Below are positions 53,382 through 62,149 of a stretch of DNA of 64,000 nt, in pieces; positions within the stretch are counted from its first letter, which is position 1, and each line of letters opens with the position of its first letter. This DNA is from Actinomadura macrotermitis (lineage in GTDB: Bacteria; Actinomycetota; Actinomycetes; Streptosporangiales; Streptosporangiaceae). The notes under the pieces are model-generated. The model was not told the origin of the DNA, did not search any database, and saw only the letters and a program-made list of their open reading frames with translations. The stretch is from positions 620,001 to 684,000 of the forward strand of contig NZ_WEGH01000005.1 of NCBI RefSeq assembly GCF_009604375.1. Reading direction: 5' to 3'. The position numbers and the translations under genes were made by a program.

Positions 53382-54362
53382 TCAGGCCCGCGCGGGCAGC
53401 CCGAACAGCGGGAACAGCGACGTGTCGAAGAACGCCGAGACCTGCGCGATGCCCTCGGCGCCGAGGTCGAAGACCTGGAGCTGGTAGGGGCGGTGCACCC
53501 CGTCCTCGTCCCGCTTGTACATGCCGAACGCGGGCTGGCCGTTGGCGCGGGCGGGCAGCATCCGCATCTCGCCCGGCACCGGGCCGCACTGGGCCTCGAT
53601 GAGGCGGCCGATCGTCTCGGCGCCGACGAACCACTGCGGAAAGGGCGGCATCTCCCAGACCGCGTCCTTCTTGAACAGCTCGACCAGCCCGGCGATGTCG
53701 GCGTTCTCGAACGCCTCGGCGTAGCGCTCCAGCAGCTCGCGCTGGGCCGGGTCGGTCGGCTCGGCCAGCGCGTCGCGGTCGGGCGCGACCTCCGCCAGCT
53801 GCGCCCGCGCGCGCTGCAGGGCGCTGTTGACCGACGCGGTGGTGGTGTCGAACAGCTCGGCGACCTCGGCGGCCTTCCACTTCAGCACGTCGCGCAGGAT
53901 CAGCACGACCCGCTGCCGGGCGGGCAGGTGCTGCAGGGCGGCCACGAACGCCAGCCGGGTGCTCTCGCGGCCGGCCACGATCGCGGCGGGGTCGGCCGGG
54001 TCGGCACTGATCATGCCGTCGGGCACCGGCTCCAGCCAGGGCACCTCCGGCGAGGCGACGACGGGCCGCTCGGGGTCCTCGGTGGGCCCGCCGAGCCCCG
54101 AGGGCATGGGCCGCCGGCCGCGCTGCTCGATCGCGGTGAGGCAGGCGTTGGTCGCGATGCGGTAGAGCCAGGTGCGCAGCGAGGAGCGGCCCTCGAAGTC
54201 GCCGTAGTGGCGCCAGGCGCGCAGGCAGGTCTCCTGGAGCTGGTCCTCGGCGTCGTGGATGGAGCCGAGCATCCGGTAGCAGTGCGCCAGCAGCTCCCGC
54301 CGGTAGGGGTCGATGAGCTGCTGGAACTCCCGGTCGTCGGTCCGGGTAGCGGAATCGGTCAT
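53382..54362 (-). CDS. ECF sigma factor with C-terminal SnoaL-like domain
   Basis: 326 aa, TIGR02960-type. Region 2 (about 12-80: FQQLIDPYRRELLAHCYRML; LQETCLRAWRHYGDFEG; LRTWLYRIATNACL), region 4 (about 140-190: LPARQRVVLILRDVLKWKAAEV, TTTASVNSALQRAR), then a SnoaL-like domain (about 205-320) typical of ECF41/56-like sigma factors that are regulated by their own C-terminal domain instead of an anti-sigma factor. It precedes the tetR-mmpL genes on the same strand. Its regulon is unknown. Confidence 0.93.
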   Translation of the reverse strand: MTDSATRTDDREFQQLIDPYRRELLAHCYRMLGSIHDAEDQLQETCLRAWRHYGDFEGRSSLRTWLYRIATNACLTAIEQRGRRPMPSGLGGPTEDPERPVVASPEVPWLEPVPDGMISADPADPAAIVAGRESTRLAFVAALQHLPARQRVVLILRDVLKWKAAEVAELFDTTTASVNSALQRARAQLAEVAPDRDALAEPTDPAQRELLERYAEAFENADIAGLVELFKKDAVWEMPPFPQWFVGAETIGRLIEAQCGPVPGEMRMLPARANGQPAFGMYKRDEDGVHRPYQLQVFDLGAEGIAQVSAFFDTSLFPLFGLPARA

Positions 54363-54466
54363 GGTCGTCGCCTTCCGAGCGGGCGCGGGTGGTCCGGAAC
54401 CATCCCCTCGACCGTAGGCCAGGCCTCTGACAGAACGTGGCCGGCCTCACACATCGCCCAGTTAAT

Positions 54467-54501
54467 CTCAACTTGAGAAAATCTAGGGTTCCCGTTACCG
54501 T
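54467..54501 (+). promoter_or_regulatory. Promoter and palindrome of the SPFH operon
   Basis: TTGAGA (54473-54478), 17-bp spacer, TACCGT (54496-54501) fits a vegetative promoter, with start site near 54508. The palindrome CTCAAcTTGAG (54467-54477, perfect 5-bp arms) covers the -35, so binding would block or activate the promoter. Its half-sites are those of SoxR-like MerR operators (CCTCAA...TTGAGG) but the spacing is shorter, so identity is open. Confidence 0.6.
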
Positions 54502-54529
54502 CCGAGGGGACGACGAACGGGAGGCACCC

Positions 54530-55531
54530 ATGGCCGACATCCAGCAGCGCCCCTTCCTGCGGCACCTGCGCGGCACGCCCACCACCTACGTCCGGCACCT
54601 GCGCGGCGGCCGGACCGCGCACGAGGGCGTCGGCGTCTCGTTCTGGTTCCGGCCGCTGTCGGCCGTGCTCAGCGAGGTCCCGGTGGACGACCGCGAGCTG
54701 CCGATGCTGTTCCACGCCCGCACCGCCGACTTCCAGGACGTCGGCGTCCAGGCGACCGTCACCTACCGGATCGGCGACCCGGCCCTCGCCGCCGGCCGGA
54801 TCGACTTCGCCATCGACCCGGGCACCGGCGCCTGGCGCGGCGCGCCGCTGGACCAGGTCGCCTCGATGCTCACCGAGACCGCCCAGCAGCACGCCCTCAC
54901 CCGGCTCGCCCGGATGGCGCTGCGCGAGGCGATCACCGACGGGCCCGCGGCGGTGCGCGCCGACGTGACCGAGGGCCTGCGCGGCGACCCCCGGCTCACC
55001 GACACCGGGCTCGTCGTCGTCGGCGTGCGGGTGGTGGCGATCCGGCCCGAGACCGAGGTGGAGCGGGCGCTGCAGACGCCCGCCCGCGAGGAGATCCAGC
55101 AGGAGGCCGACCGCGCCACCTACGAGCGCCGCGCGCTCGCGGTCGAGCGCGAGCGCGCGATCGCCGAGAACGAGATGCAGAACCAGATCGAGCTGGCCGG
55201 CCGCGAGCAGGCCCTGGTCGCCCAGCGCGGCCAGAACGAGCGGCGGCGGGCCGAGGAGGCCGCGGCCGCCGCCTGGATCGAGGCCGAGGCCCGCGCCGAG
55301 CGCGAGCGGCTCACCACCACCACCCAGGCCGAGGCGCGCCGCGCCCTCGGCGCCGCCGAGGCCGACGCGCAGGCCGCGCACCTGGCCGTCTACCGCGACG
55401 CCGACCCGGCGGTGCTGCTCGCGCTCGCCGCGCGGGCGCTGGCCGAGCACCTGCCCGAGATCGGCCAGCTCAACCTGTCCCCCGACGTGATCACCACCGC
55501 CCTGGCCCGGCTCGGCGGGGAGCGGCGGTGA
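54530..55531 (+). CDS. Soluble SPFH/stomatin-like coiled-coil protein
   Basis: 333 aa from ATG 54530 (GGGAGG upstream). Residues about 25-175 look like an SPFH/Band 7 domain (FWFRPLSAVLSEVPVDDREL; DVGVQATVTYRIGDP; LVVVGVRVVAIRPETEVERAL). No membrane segment or lipid anchor is visible at the N-terminus, unlike typical stomatins. Residues about 180-290 are a long Glu/Arg/Ala coiled coil, then a Leu-rich C-terminal helix. It is likely to form a soluble ring or scaffold. It overlaps the NAD-kinase-like gene by 4 nt, indicating coupled translation and probably a complex. Confidence 0.82.
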   Translation: MADIQQRPFLRHLRGTPTTYVRHLRGGRTAHEGVGVSFWFRPLSAVLSEVPVDDRELPMLFHARTADFQDVGVQATVTYRIGDPALAAGRIDFAIDPGTGAWRGAPLDQVASMLTETAQQHALTRLARMALREAITDGPAAVRADVTEGLRGDPRLTDTGLVVVGVRVVAIRPETEVERALQTPAREEIQQEADRATYERRALAVERERAIAENEMQNQIELAGREQALVAQRGQNERRRAEEAAAAAWIEAEARAERERLTTTTQAEARRALGAAEADAQAAHLAVYRDADPAVLLALAARALAEHLPEIGQLNLSPDVITTALARLGGERR

Positions 55532-56409
55532 CGCTCGCGCCGCGCGTGGTGGTGGTGCACCGCCGCACCGAGTACGAGGAGCTGCTGGCCCGGCACGGCA
55601 CCCGCAGCCAGGCCGAGTTCTACCTGGGCACCCGGGGCCGCGACATCGCCGAGGTGCTGAGCGCGCACACCCTGGCGGTCCGCGCCCGCACCGAGATCGC
55701 CGCCGCGATCCCGGTGCGCTGGCGGCGCGGCACGGTGGAGCGCGCCGACCTGGACCGCTTCCTGTTCGCGCCGGACGACCTGGTCGTGGTGGCCGGGCAG
55801 GACGGCCTGGTCGCCAACGTCGCCAAGTACCTGGACGGCCAGCCGGTGATCGGCCTGAACCCCGACCCGGCCCGCAACCCCGGCGTGCTCGTCCCGCACC
55901 CGGTGGCGGCGTGCGCGGAGCTGCTGCGCCTGGCCGCCAGCGACCGCGTGGACTGCGAGGAGCGCGCGATGGTCGCCGCGTCCACCGACGACCGGCGCGA
56001 GCTGCTCGCGCTCAACGAGGTGTACGTCGGCCACCCCGGGCACCAGTCGGCCCGCTACGTGCTCGGCGGCGAGCGCCAGTCGTCCTCGGGCGTGCTGGTC
56101 GCCACCGGCACCGGCGCCACCGGCTGGGCGGCCTCGATCCGGGCCGGGCGCGGCGGCGGGGGCGTGGCGCTGCCCGGCCCGGCCGAGCGGGGGCTGGCCT
56201 GGTTCGTCCGGGAGGCGTGGCCCTCCCCCGCCACCGGCACGTCGCTGACCGAGGGGCGCCTCGGCCCCGGCGAGACGCTGACGCTGACCTGCGAGACCGA
56301 CGGCCTCGTCGTCTTCGGCGACGGCGTCGAGAGCGACCGCCTCACCCTGTCGTGGGGGCAGGACGTGCGGGTCGGGCTGGCCGGCCGCGTGCTGCGCCTG
56401 GTCCGCTAG
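55528..56409 (+). CDS. Diverged NAD-kinase-like protein
   Basis: 293 aa, GTG start overlapping the SPFH stop. NADK-superfamily landmarks in order: the GGDG(T) motif is GQDGL (90-94, after DDLVVVA), then VIGLNPDPARNPGVLVPH; the NE pair in ALNEVYVGH (163-164); then GVLVATGTGATGWAAS (188-203) where NADK has TPTGSTAYxxS. The NAD-binding fold and catalytic Asp92 are kept, but the second Gly and the Thr of GGDGT are replaced and the TPTGS loop is altered. So the substrate or activity has probably changed. No such protein is known to me paired with SPFH. Confidence 0.75.
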   Translation: MTLAPRVVVVHRRTEYEELLARHGTRSQAEFYLGTRGRDIAEVLSAHTLAVRARTEIAAAIPVRWRRGTVERADLDRFLFAPDDLVVVAGQDGLVANVAKYLDGQPVIGLNPDPARNPGVLVPHPVAACAELLRLAASDRVDCEERAMVAASTDDRRELLALNEVYVGHPGHQSARYVLGGERQSSSGVLVATGTGATGWAASIRAGRGGGGVALPGPAERGLAWFVREAWPSPATGTSLTEGRLGPGETLTLTCETDGLVVFGDGVESDRLTLSWGQDVRVGLAGRVLRLVR

Positions 56410-56482
56410 CCCCGAAGCGTTTCCGTCGCCGTCGTACCGCTGTGGCAGGGTTCTGCCGGAACGACAGGAGAGGGAGGGGTCC

Positions 56483-58252
56483 GTGACCGAGGCTCATGAG
56501 GGCGTGGCCGACCCGCGGCTGGAGGCCGAGGGCGAGCTGGCCATGGCGCGGCTCGCGCTGGACGACGGCGAGCTGCGGCACGCCGCCGACCACGTCGTGC
56601 AGGCGCTGTTCTGCGCGCCGGAACTGCCCGAGGCGCACGAGCTGCTGGCGGCGCTCGCCGCGCACCCGGCCGGCGGGCCGGACCTCTTACCGCTGGACCA
56701 GCCGCTCTACGTCGGCACCGTGGTCGCCCGCGCGCACGCGCTCGCCGCCCGCGGCGAGCACACCGAGGCGCTCGGGCTGCTGGTGGCCGCGCAGTGCAAC
56801 GCGCCCGACCGGCCCTGGGCGGACGTGCCGTGGACGCAGGACCCGGCGGTCGCCGCCCGCCTGGAGCCGGACGCGGTGTGCGACGCGCTCCTGCGGCTCG
56901 CCGGTTCGCTCGGCGACCCGGTCCCCGAGCCCGAGCGGCCGCCGCTGCTGCCCTACCGCGCCCTCGCCCTCGCCATGACCCACGAGCACCCCGGCCACGC
57001 CGGGCTGCTGTGGTGCTCCTCGCTGCTGCTGCGCAGGCTCGGCGACCCCGGCGCCGCGGTCGAGCTGGCCGCCCGCTCGGAGCGGGTCGAGCCGTCCTTC
57101 CACGCCGCCATGGCGCTCGGCTACGCGCACCGCGCCGCGGGCCACTGGGAGGAGGCCTTCCAGGCGTGGTCGCGCGCCCTGCGCCTCGACCCCGGCAACA
57201 CCGCGCTGCACACCGACATCGGTGAGCTGCTCGCCGCCAACGGCCGCCCGGAGGAGGGCCTGGCCTGGGTGGAGCGCGCGCTGGAGTTGGACCCGGCCGA
57301 CGAGAGCGCCTACCCGACCGCGTGCGGCATGCGCTTCGAGCGCGACGGCGACCTGGCGCACCTGACCGCCATCGCCGGCCACCTGCGCGAGCACCCCGGC
57401 AACGGCCACGCCGACCAGGTGCTCGCCCACCACTCCCAGCGCCGCTACTGGCTCGGGCACCTGCCGCGCCCGACCGAGTCGGTCATGAACGTGCTGCGGC
57501 AGATCGTCGGCGACGGCGGCGGCGCCGGCGGCGTCACGCTGACGGTGTCGGCGCCCGAGCCGCCGAGCGCGCTGCTGGCGTTCGACCTGGTCATGCCGGG
57601 TTCGGAGGTGTCCATCGCCGCCCCGGCCGAGCCCGACCCGCGCCGCACCGTCCCCGAGGTGTTCCAGAACGGCCCCGTCCGCTCGGTCCGGCACCGGGTC
57701 TGGGCCGAGGACGGCTCCCCGGCCGTGCCGCCGCCGTCCGGCGAGGCCGCGCGGGCCGTCGGCGAGCTGGCCGGGTACCGGTGGCGGCACGTGCCCGGCG
57801 CCTACGACGACGCGGTCCGGCTGTCGGGCGTCCCGCTCGGCGACCTGCTCGGCGTCCTGGTGCACCCACCCGCCTTCCCCGGCGCCGACCGGGCGCAGAT
57901 CCCCGACCTGGTCCGGTCCGCGCAGGTGTGGGCGTGCCTCGGCATCGCCCACCACCGGCCCGAACAGCCATGGGAGGGGTCCGAGCGGCGCGCCGTCCTG
58001 GTCGACCTGGCGTTCGGTCCCGAGGACTGGGTCACCGAGGCCGCGCTGTTCGCGCTGGTCGCGGCCGCCTGGACCGATCCGCAGGCGCGCGCGGACGTCG
58101 CCGAGCTCGTCGGCTGGCGGTTCCTGGCCGCGGTGCGGGCCGCGCAGAGCCGCGCGGTCACCGTCCTGGAGTCGCTGGCGCTGCTGGTCCGCGCCACGCC
58201 GGGCATGAACGCCGACCTGCTCGGCCTCGCGGCGGAGGTCCTGGAGGACTGA
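56483..58252 (+). CDS. TPR-repeat protein with unknown C-terminal domain
   Basis: 589 aa from GTG 56483 (GGGAGGGG upstream). N-terminal part (about 10-320) has TPR-like helix pairs, best at ALGYAHRAAGHWEEAFQAWSRALRLDP and LLAANGRPEEGLAWVERALELDP. The C-terminal part (about 340-589) contains strands and helices with Trp/His-rich blocks (RYWLGHLPRPTESVMN; WACLGIAHHRPEQPW) and no known domain. A dockerin- or enzyme-like role is unclear. Cytoplasmic. It follows the SPFH/NADK pair by 73 bp on the same strand and may be read through from it. Confidence 0.85.
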   Translation: MTEAHEGVADPRLEAEGELAMARLALDDGELRHAADHVVQALFCAPELPEAHELLAALAAHPAGGPDLLPLDQPLYVGTVVARAHALAARGEHTEALGLLVAAQCNAPDRPWADVPWTQDPAVAARLEPDAVCDALLRLAGSLGDPVPEPERPPLLPYRALALAMTHEHPGHAGLLWCSSLLLRRLGDPGAAVELAARSERVEPSFHAAMALGYAHRAAGHWEEAFQAWSRALRLDPGNTALHTDIGELLAANGRPEEGLAWVERALELDPADESAYPTACGMRFERDGDLAHLTAIAGHLREHPGNGHADQVLAHHSQRRYWLGHLPRPTESVMNVLRQIVGDGGGAGGVTLTVSAPEPPSALLAFDLVMPGSEVSIAAPAEPDPRRTVPEVFQNGPVRSVRHRVWAEDGSPAVPPPSGEAARAVGELAGYRWRHVPGAYDDAVRLSGVPLGDLLGVLVHPPAFPGADRAQIPDLVRSAQVWACLGIAHHRPEQPWEGSERRAVLVDLAFGPEDWVTEAALFALVAAAWTDPQARADVAELVGWRFLAAVRAAQSRAVTVLESLALLVRATPGMNADLLGLAAEVLED

Positions 58253-58287
58253 TCGCGGACATCTTCGCGAAACCCGCCGTCCAATGC

Positions 58288-58315
58288 GTGTAAACACTTC
58301 CGCCTGAGCGGGTAA
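58288..58315 (+). promoter_or_regulatory. Candidate stress-type promoter of the USP gene
   Basis: GTGT-aa-ACAC palindrome (58288-58297) and GGGTAA (58310-58315) lie 69-50 nt upstream of the GTG at 58366. GGGTA is like the -10 of actinomycete SigB/SigH-type promoters, but the 18-nt distance to the GTGT half-site is longer than usual. Confidence 0.3.
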
Positions 58316-58365
58316 GCCTGCACCCTGGAAGCCACATCGACGGTGGCGGGTTCCCGGGAGGGATC

Positions 58366-58908
58366 GTGATCGCAAGACCGGAGGGCGGCCCGCGGGTGGT
58401 CGTCGGGGTCGACGACTCGGCGGGAGCGCGCTGCGCGCTGTCGTGGGCGATCGGCGAGGCCCGGCTCCGGCGGCTGCCGCTGCTGGTGGTGCACGCGGCC
58501 CCGCTGCCCCCGCACGTGTCGGCGGCGGGCCAGCTCGGCTGCGGCATCACCGAGGCGCTGCGGCAGGCCGGCGTCGAGCTGATCGGGCGGCTGCTGGCCG
58601 AGGTCGGCGACGGCGGCGACCCGCCGGCCACGCTGGCGCTCGTCGGCGAGCCCGGCTCGACCCTGGTGCGGCTCACCCGCGAGGACGACATCCTGGTCGT
58701 CGGGCACGGCGACCGGTCGTGGACGTCGCGGCTGGTGCGGCCCTCGGTGCGGCTGCACTGCGCCCGCCGGGCCCGGGCCACGCTGGTGTGCGTGCGCCCT
58801 CCTAGGATCGACTCCCTGCTGGAGTCGCTGAGCGCGCAGGACCATCCGCCCGACCGGTTCCGCATCCGCCGGTTCGGCCGCCGGCTCCGGCTGACCGGCG
58901 AACCGTGA
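58366..58908 (+). CDS. Universal stress protein (UspA-like)
   Basis: 180 aa from GTG 58366 (GGGAGGGATC upstream). Beta-alpha Usp fold with the start VVVGVDDSAGARCALSWAIGEA and VGEPGSTLVRLTREDDILVVGHG. The ATP-binding G-x2-G-x9-G-S/T motif is degenerate (GHGDRSWTSRLVRPSVRL), so ATP binding is doubtful. A basic/Arg-rich C-terminal extension (FRIRRFGRRLRLTGEP) is not typical. Probably a general stress-response protein. Confidence 0.88.
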   Translation: MIARPEGGPRVVVGVDDSAGARCALSWAIGEARLRRLPLLVVHAAPLPPHVSAAGQLGCGITEALRQAGVELIGRLLAEVGDGGDPPATLALVGEPGSTLVRLTREDDILVVGHGDRSWTSRLVRPSVRLHCARRARATLVCVRPPRIDSLLESLSAQDHPPDRFRIRRFGRRLRLTGEP

Positions 58909-58918
58909 GCGGGTCGCG

Positions 58919-59719
58919 CTAGGGCTTGCGGGCCAGGCCGGCGAACGCGTCGACCTCGGCGGGCTCGGGGGCGGCGGGGTCGGGGCGCCAGCGCGAGCAC
59001 GACACCACGCCCGGCTCGGCCAGTTCCCAGCCGTCGAAGTAGCGGGTGATCTCCGCCGGGCTGCGCAGGATGACCGGCGGGCGGCCGCCCGACTCGTTCC
59101 ACTGGCGCGCGCTGCGCTCGGCGGTCTCGCCGTAGACGGCGCTGGTCGGATGGTTGATGGCGAGCCGGCTGCCGGGCGCGACGGCGTCCTTCAGCCGCTG
59201 CACGATGGCGTGCGAGTCGCCCTCGATGTGGTGCAGGATCCCCACGAGCATCACCGCGACCGGCCGGGACAGGTCCAGCAGGCCGGCCGCCCGCTCCAGG
59301 ATCGTGTCCGGGTCGTGCAGGTCGGCGTCGAGGTAGTCGCACGCGCCCTCGGGGCTGCTGGTCAGCAGGGCGCGGGCGTGCACCAGCACGAGCGGGTCGT
59401 GGTCGACGTAGACGATGTGGCTGTCGGGGGCGATCCGCTGCGCGACCTCGTGGGTGTTGTCGGCGCTCGGCAGGCCGGTGCCGATGTCCAGGAACTGGCG
59501 GATCCCCTGCTCGCCGGCCAGGTGGGTGACGACGCGGCCGAGGAAGGCCCGGTCGGCGCGGGCCTGGTCGAGCATCCGCGGGTTGGCCTGCAGCACCTTC
59601 TCCGCGGCGGCCCGGTCCGCGGGGTAGTTGTCCTTGCCGCCGAGCAGGTAGTTCCAGACCCGGGCCGAGTGGGGCAGGTGGGTACGCAGCGGATCGTCCC
59701 CGGTCGCCTGGTCGGTCAC
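58919..59719 (-). CDS. SAM-dependent methyltransferase (DUF574 type)
   Basis: 266 aa from GTG 59719. Matches the actinomycete DUF574/Methyltransf_19 family: PHSARVWNYLLGGKDNYPAD, IRQFLDIGTGLPSADNTHEV (SAM-binding loop), IVYVDHDPLVLVHARALL, VAVMLVGILHHIEG, and RSPAEITRYFDGWELAEPGVV. These are very common in actinomycetes, often many per genome; their substrates are not known. It converges on the USP gene, 10 bp between the stops. Confidence 0.92.
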   Translation of the reverse strand: MTDQATGDDPLRTHLPHSARVWNYLLGGKDNYPADRAAAEKVLQANPRMLDQARADRAFLGRVVTHLAGEQGIRQFLDIGTGLPSADNTHEVAQRIAPDSHIVYVDHDPLVLVHARALLTSSPEGACDYLDADLHDPDTILERAAGLLDLSRPVAVMLVGILHHIEGDSHAIVQRLKDAVAPGSRLAINHPTSAVYGETAERSARQWNESGGRPPVILRSPAEITRYFDGWELAEPGVVSCSRWRPDPAAPEPAEVDAFAGLARKP

Positions 59720-59824
59720 GTGCGGTCCTCTCGCTCGGCGGCAGGAGCGATCTTACGGCGCGAACCGGGCGCCACCTCCCGAGGGGGGACGACCCCCCGC
59801 ACCCCCCGGCGGCCTTCGGCCGGA

Positions 59825-60868
59825 TCAGGCGGGCGGGAGTCCGGCGAGCCGGGCGAGGGCTGCCCGGTGCCGGTCCGGCGTGCCGAGCGCGAGGGCGCCG
59901 GCCTTGGCCCGCTTGAGGTACAGGTGCGCCGGATGCTCCCAGGTGAAGCCGATGCCGCCGTGCATCTGCACGCACTCCTCGGCGGCCCGCACCGCGACGG
60001 CCGAGCAGTGCGCCTGCGCGACGGCGATCGCGACGGGGGTGTCGGGGTCGCTGTCGGCCAGGCAGGCCGCGGCGTAGCGGGCCACCGCGCGGGCCTGGGT
60101 CACCGCCGCCCACAGGTCGGCGAGCCGGTGCTTGAGCGCCTGGTAGGAGCCGACGGGCCGGCCGAACTGGTAGCGCGTCTTCAGGTAGGCGATGGTCGTC
60201 TCCAGGCAGCGCTCGGCGAGCCCGAGCTGCTCGGAGGCGAGCATCGCGGCGCCCGCGGCCAGCGCCGCCTCCACCGCGGAGGCGTCGCCGATCCGGCGGG
60301 CGGGGGCGGCGGTGAACGCCACGTCGGCGAGGCGGCGGGTCATGTCGAGCGAGGTGACGGGGGTGCGGACGGCGTCCGCGGCGTCCACCGCGTACAGGCC
60401 GTCACCTGCGGGCACCAGCAGCACCTGCGCCGCGAGCCCGCCTTCGACACTGGTCACCTCGCCGGTGAGCGCGCCGTCCTCGGCGCGGACCGACGGGGCG
60501 AAGGCGCCCGGCGCGGTGCTCAGCGGGACGGCGAGGACGGCGAGCCCGTCCACCCGCGCCCCGCAGGCGAGCAGCGCGGCGGTCGCCAGCACGGCGGAGC
60601 CGAGGAACGGCACCGGCGCGACGGCCCGGCCGAGCTCCTCCATGACGACGGCGGTCTCCCGCCAGGACGCGCCCGCGCCGCCGTCCTCCTCGGGGACCGG
60701 CAGCGCGGTGACGCCCATGCCGGTCAGGGCGCCCCACAGGGCGGCGTCGAAGGGTTGGTCCTTCTCGGTGCCGGCGAGCACACCGGTCCAGGGGCACTTG
60801 TCGTCCAGCAGGGCGCGGACGCCGGCGCGCAGGTCGTCCTCGATCTCGCTGTAGAGCAGGTCCTTCAC
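59825..60868 (-). CDS. Acyl-CoA dehydrogenase, likely non-catalytic subunit of a pair
   Basis: 347 aa from GTG 60868, overlapping the upstream stop (GTGA). ACAD fold: MGVTALPVPEEDGGAGASW, then KTRYQFGRPVGSYQALKHRLADL and CVQMHGGIGFTWEHPAHLYLKRAK, which is the C-terminal FAD-binding segment. The usual YEGTxxI catalytic-Glu motif is absent. Actinobacterial ACADs often form alpha2-beta2 heterotetramers in which one subunit lacks the catalytic base (as in steroid side-chain oxidation); this pair fits that pattern. Substrate unknown. Confidence 0.88.
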   Translation of the reverse strand: MKDLLYSEIEDDLRAGVRALLDDKCPWTGVLAGTEKDQPFDAALWGALTGMGVTALPVPEEDGGAGASWRETAVVMEELGRAVAPVPFLGSAVLATAALLACGARVDGLAVLAVPLSTAPGAFAPSVRAEDGALTGEVTSVEGGLAAQVLLVPAGDGLYAVDAADAVRTPVTSLDMTRRLADVAFTAAPARRIGDASAVEAALAAGAAMLASEQLGLAERCLETTIAYLKTRYQFGRPVGSYQALKHRLADLWAAVTQARAVARYAAACLADSDPDTPVAIAVAQAHCSAVAVRAAEECVQMHGGIGFTWEHPAHLYLKRAKAGALALGTPDRHRAALARLAGLPPA

Positions 60869-62058
60869 TTGGGCAGGTCCTTCCACGGCACGTCCTTGTC
60901 GACCCGGATCTCGCCCGGCAGGCCGAGCACCCGTTCGGCGATGATGTTGCGCAGGATCTCCGAGGTGCCGCCCTCGATGGAGTTGCCCTTGGCGCGCAGG
61001 TAGCGGTACCCGGGCGAGCGGCGGGTGAAGTCGACCTCGCTCGGGCGGCGCATGGTCCAGTCGTCGTAGCGCAGGCCGTCCTCGCCGAGCAGCTCCAGCT
61101 CCAGGCCGGAGATCTCCTGGTTCAGGCGGGCGAAGGCGAGCTTGGCGGCCGACCCCTCGGGGCCGGGCTGCCCGGCGGTGAGCTGCTGGCGCAGCCGCGC
61201 GCCGGTGAGCCGCGCGGCCTCGGCCTCCACCCACAGGCGCAGCAGCGCGTCGTGCAGGCCCGGCGTGCGCAGTTCGGGGCGGTCCCGCCAGAGCCCGGCG
61301 ACCACCCCGATCATGCCGCCCTCGCGCGGCGCGGCCTGCCCGCCGATGGCGACCCGCTCGTTCATCAGCGTGGTGGTGGCGACGCGCCAGCCGTCGCCGA
61401 CCTCGCCGAGCCGGTGCTCGTCGGGGATCCGCACGTCGGTGAGGAAGACCTCGTTGAACTCGGCCTCGCCGGTGATCTGCCGGAGCGGCCGCACCTCCAC
61501 GCCGGGCGCGGTCATGTCGCAGACGAAGTAGGTCATGCCGCGGTGCTTGGGGACGTCCGGATCGGTGCGGGCGACCAGGATGCCCCAGCGCGCCTCGTGC
61601 GCCATGGACGTCCAGACCTTCTGCCCGCTGACGGTCCAGCCGTCGCCGTCGCGGACCGCGCGGGTGCCGAGCGCGGCGAGGTCGGAGCCGGCGCCGGGCT
61701 CGCTGAACAGCTGGCACCAGATCTCCTCGCCGGTCCACAGCGGCCGCAGGAAGCGCTTCCGCTGCTCCTCGGTGCCGAACGCCAGGATCGTCGGGGCGGC
61801 CATGCCGAGCCCGATGCCGTTGCGCTCGGGCTGGTTGCCCGGCGCCCCGGCCTCGGCGAACAGGCGGTCGACGCCCGCCTGAAGGTGGCGCGGCGCGCCG
61901 AGCCCGCCGAGGCCCTCGGGGTAGTGCACCCAGGCCAGGCCGGCGTCGAAGCGGGCGCGCAGGAACTCCAGGGGCTCGCCCGTTCCGGGGTCGTGGCGGG
62001 CGAGGAAGTCCTCGGCCCGCCGGTGCAGCTCGTCGGCGTCGGGCGGTGCTGTGCTCAC
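60865..62058 (-). CDS. Acyl-CoA dehydrogenase, catalytic subunit of a pair
   Basis: 397 aa from GTG 62058 (GGAGG 8 nt upstream); a farther in-frame start at 62112 lies in the operator region. ACAD motifs: WCQLFSEPGAGSDLAALGTRA, WTVSGQKVWTSMAHEA, and RAKGNSIEGGTSEILRNIIAERVLGLP, containing Glu in the catalytic position (IEGGTSEI). It probably oxidises an acyl-CoA to the enoyl-CoA with FAD. The paired gene downstream overlaps by 4 nt. An 18-bp near-palindrome upstream implies TetR control, but no TetR gene is nearby. Confidence 0.9.
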   Translation of the reverse strand: MSTAPPDADELHRRAEDFLARHDPGTGEPLEFLRARFDAGLAWVHYPEGLGGLGAPRHLQAGVDRLFAEAGAPGNQPERNGIGLGMAAPTILAFGTEEQRKRFLRPLWTGEEIWCQLFSEPGAGSDLAALGTRAVRDGDGWTVSGQKVWTSMAHEARWGILVARTDPDVPKHRGMTYFVCDMTAPGVEVRPLRQITGEAEFNEVFLTDVRIPDEHRLGEVGDGWRVATTTLMNERVAIGGQAAPREGGMIGVVAGLWRDRPELRTPGLHDALLRLWVEAEAARLTGARLRQQLTAGQPGPEGSAAKLAFARLNQEISGLELELLGEDGLRYDDWTMRRPSEVDFTRRSPGYRYLRAKGNSIEGGTSEILRNIIAERVLGLPGEIRVDKDVPWKDLPK

Positions 62059-62090
62059 GGACGGACCTCCGCGCGGGTCGGGAACGCTAC

Positions 62091-62108
62091 ATACCAACCG
62101 GTCGGTAT
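62091..62108. promoter_or_regulatory. TetR-type operator upstream of the acyl-CoA dehydrogenase pair
   Basis: ATACCaACCGGTcGGTAT, an 18-bp palindrome with one mismatched pair, 33 bp upstream of the dehydrogenase start. Similar ACCGACCGGTCGGT elements are common upstream of actinomycete lipid-catabolism genes under TetR regulators. The cognate regulator is not in this window. Confidence 0.65.
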
Positions 62109-62149
62109 CCACCTTAGGAACGCCGCCCGGGCCGCGTCAACAGCCCGGG

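Noticed and set aside
59825..61738. Longer start for the second acyl-CoA dehydrogenase (about 637 codons)
   Set aside because: The upstream part is an out-of-frame reading of the first dehydrogenase; GTG 60868 overlaps its stop and has purine-rich sequence upstream.
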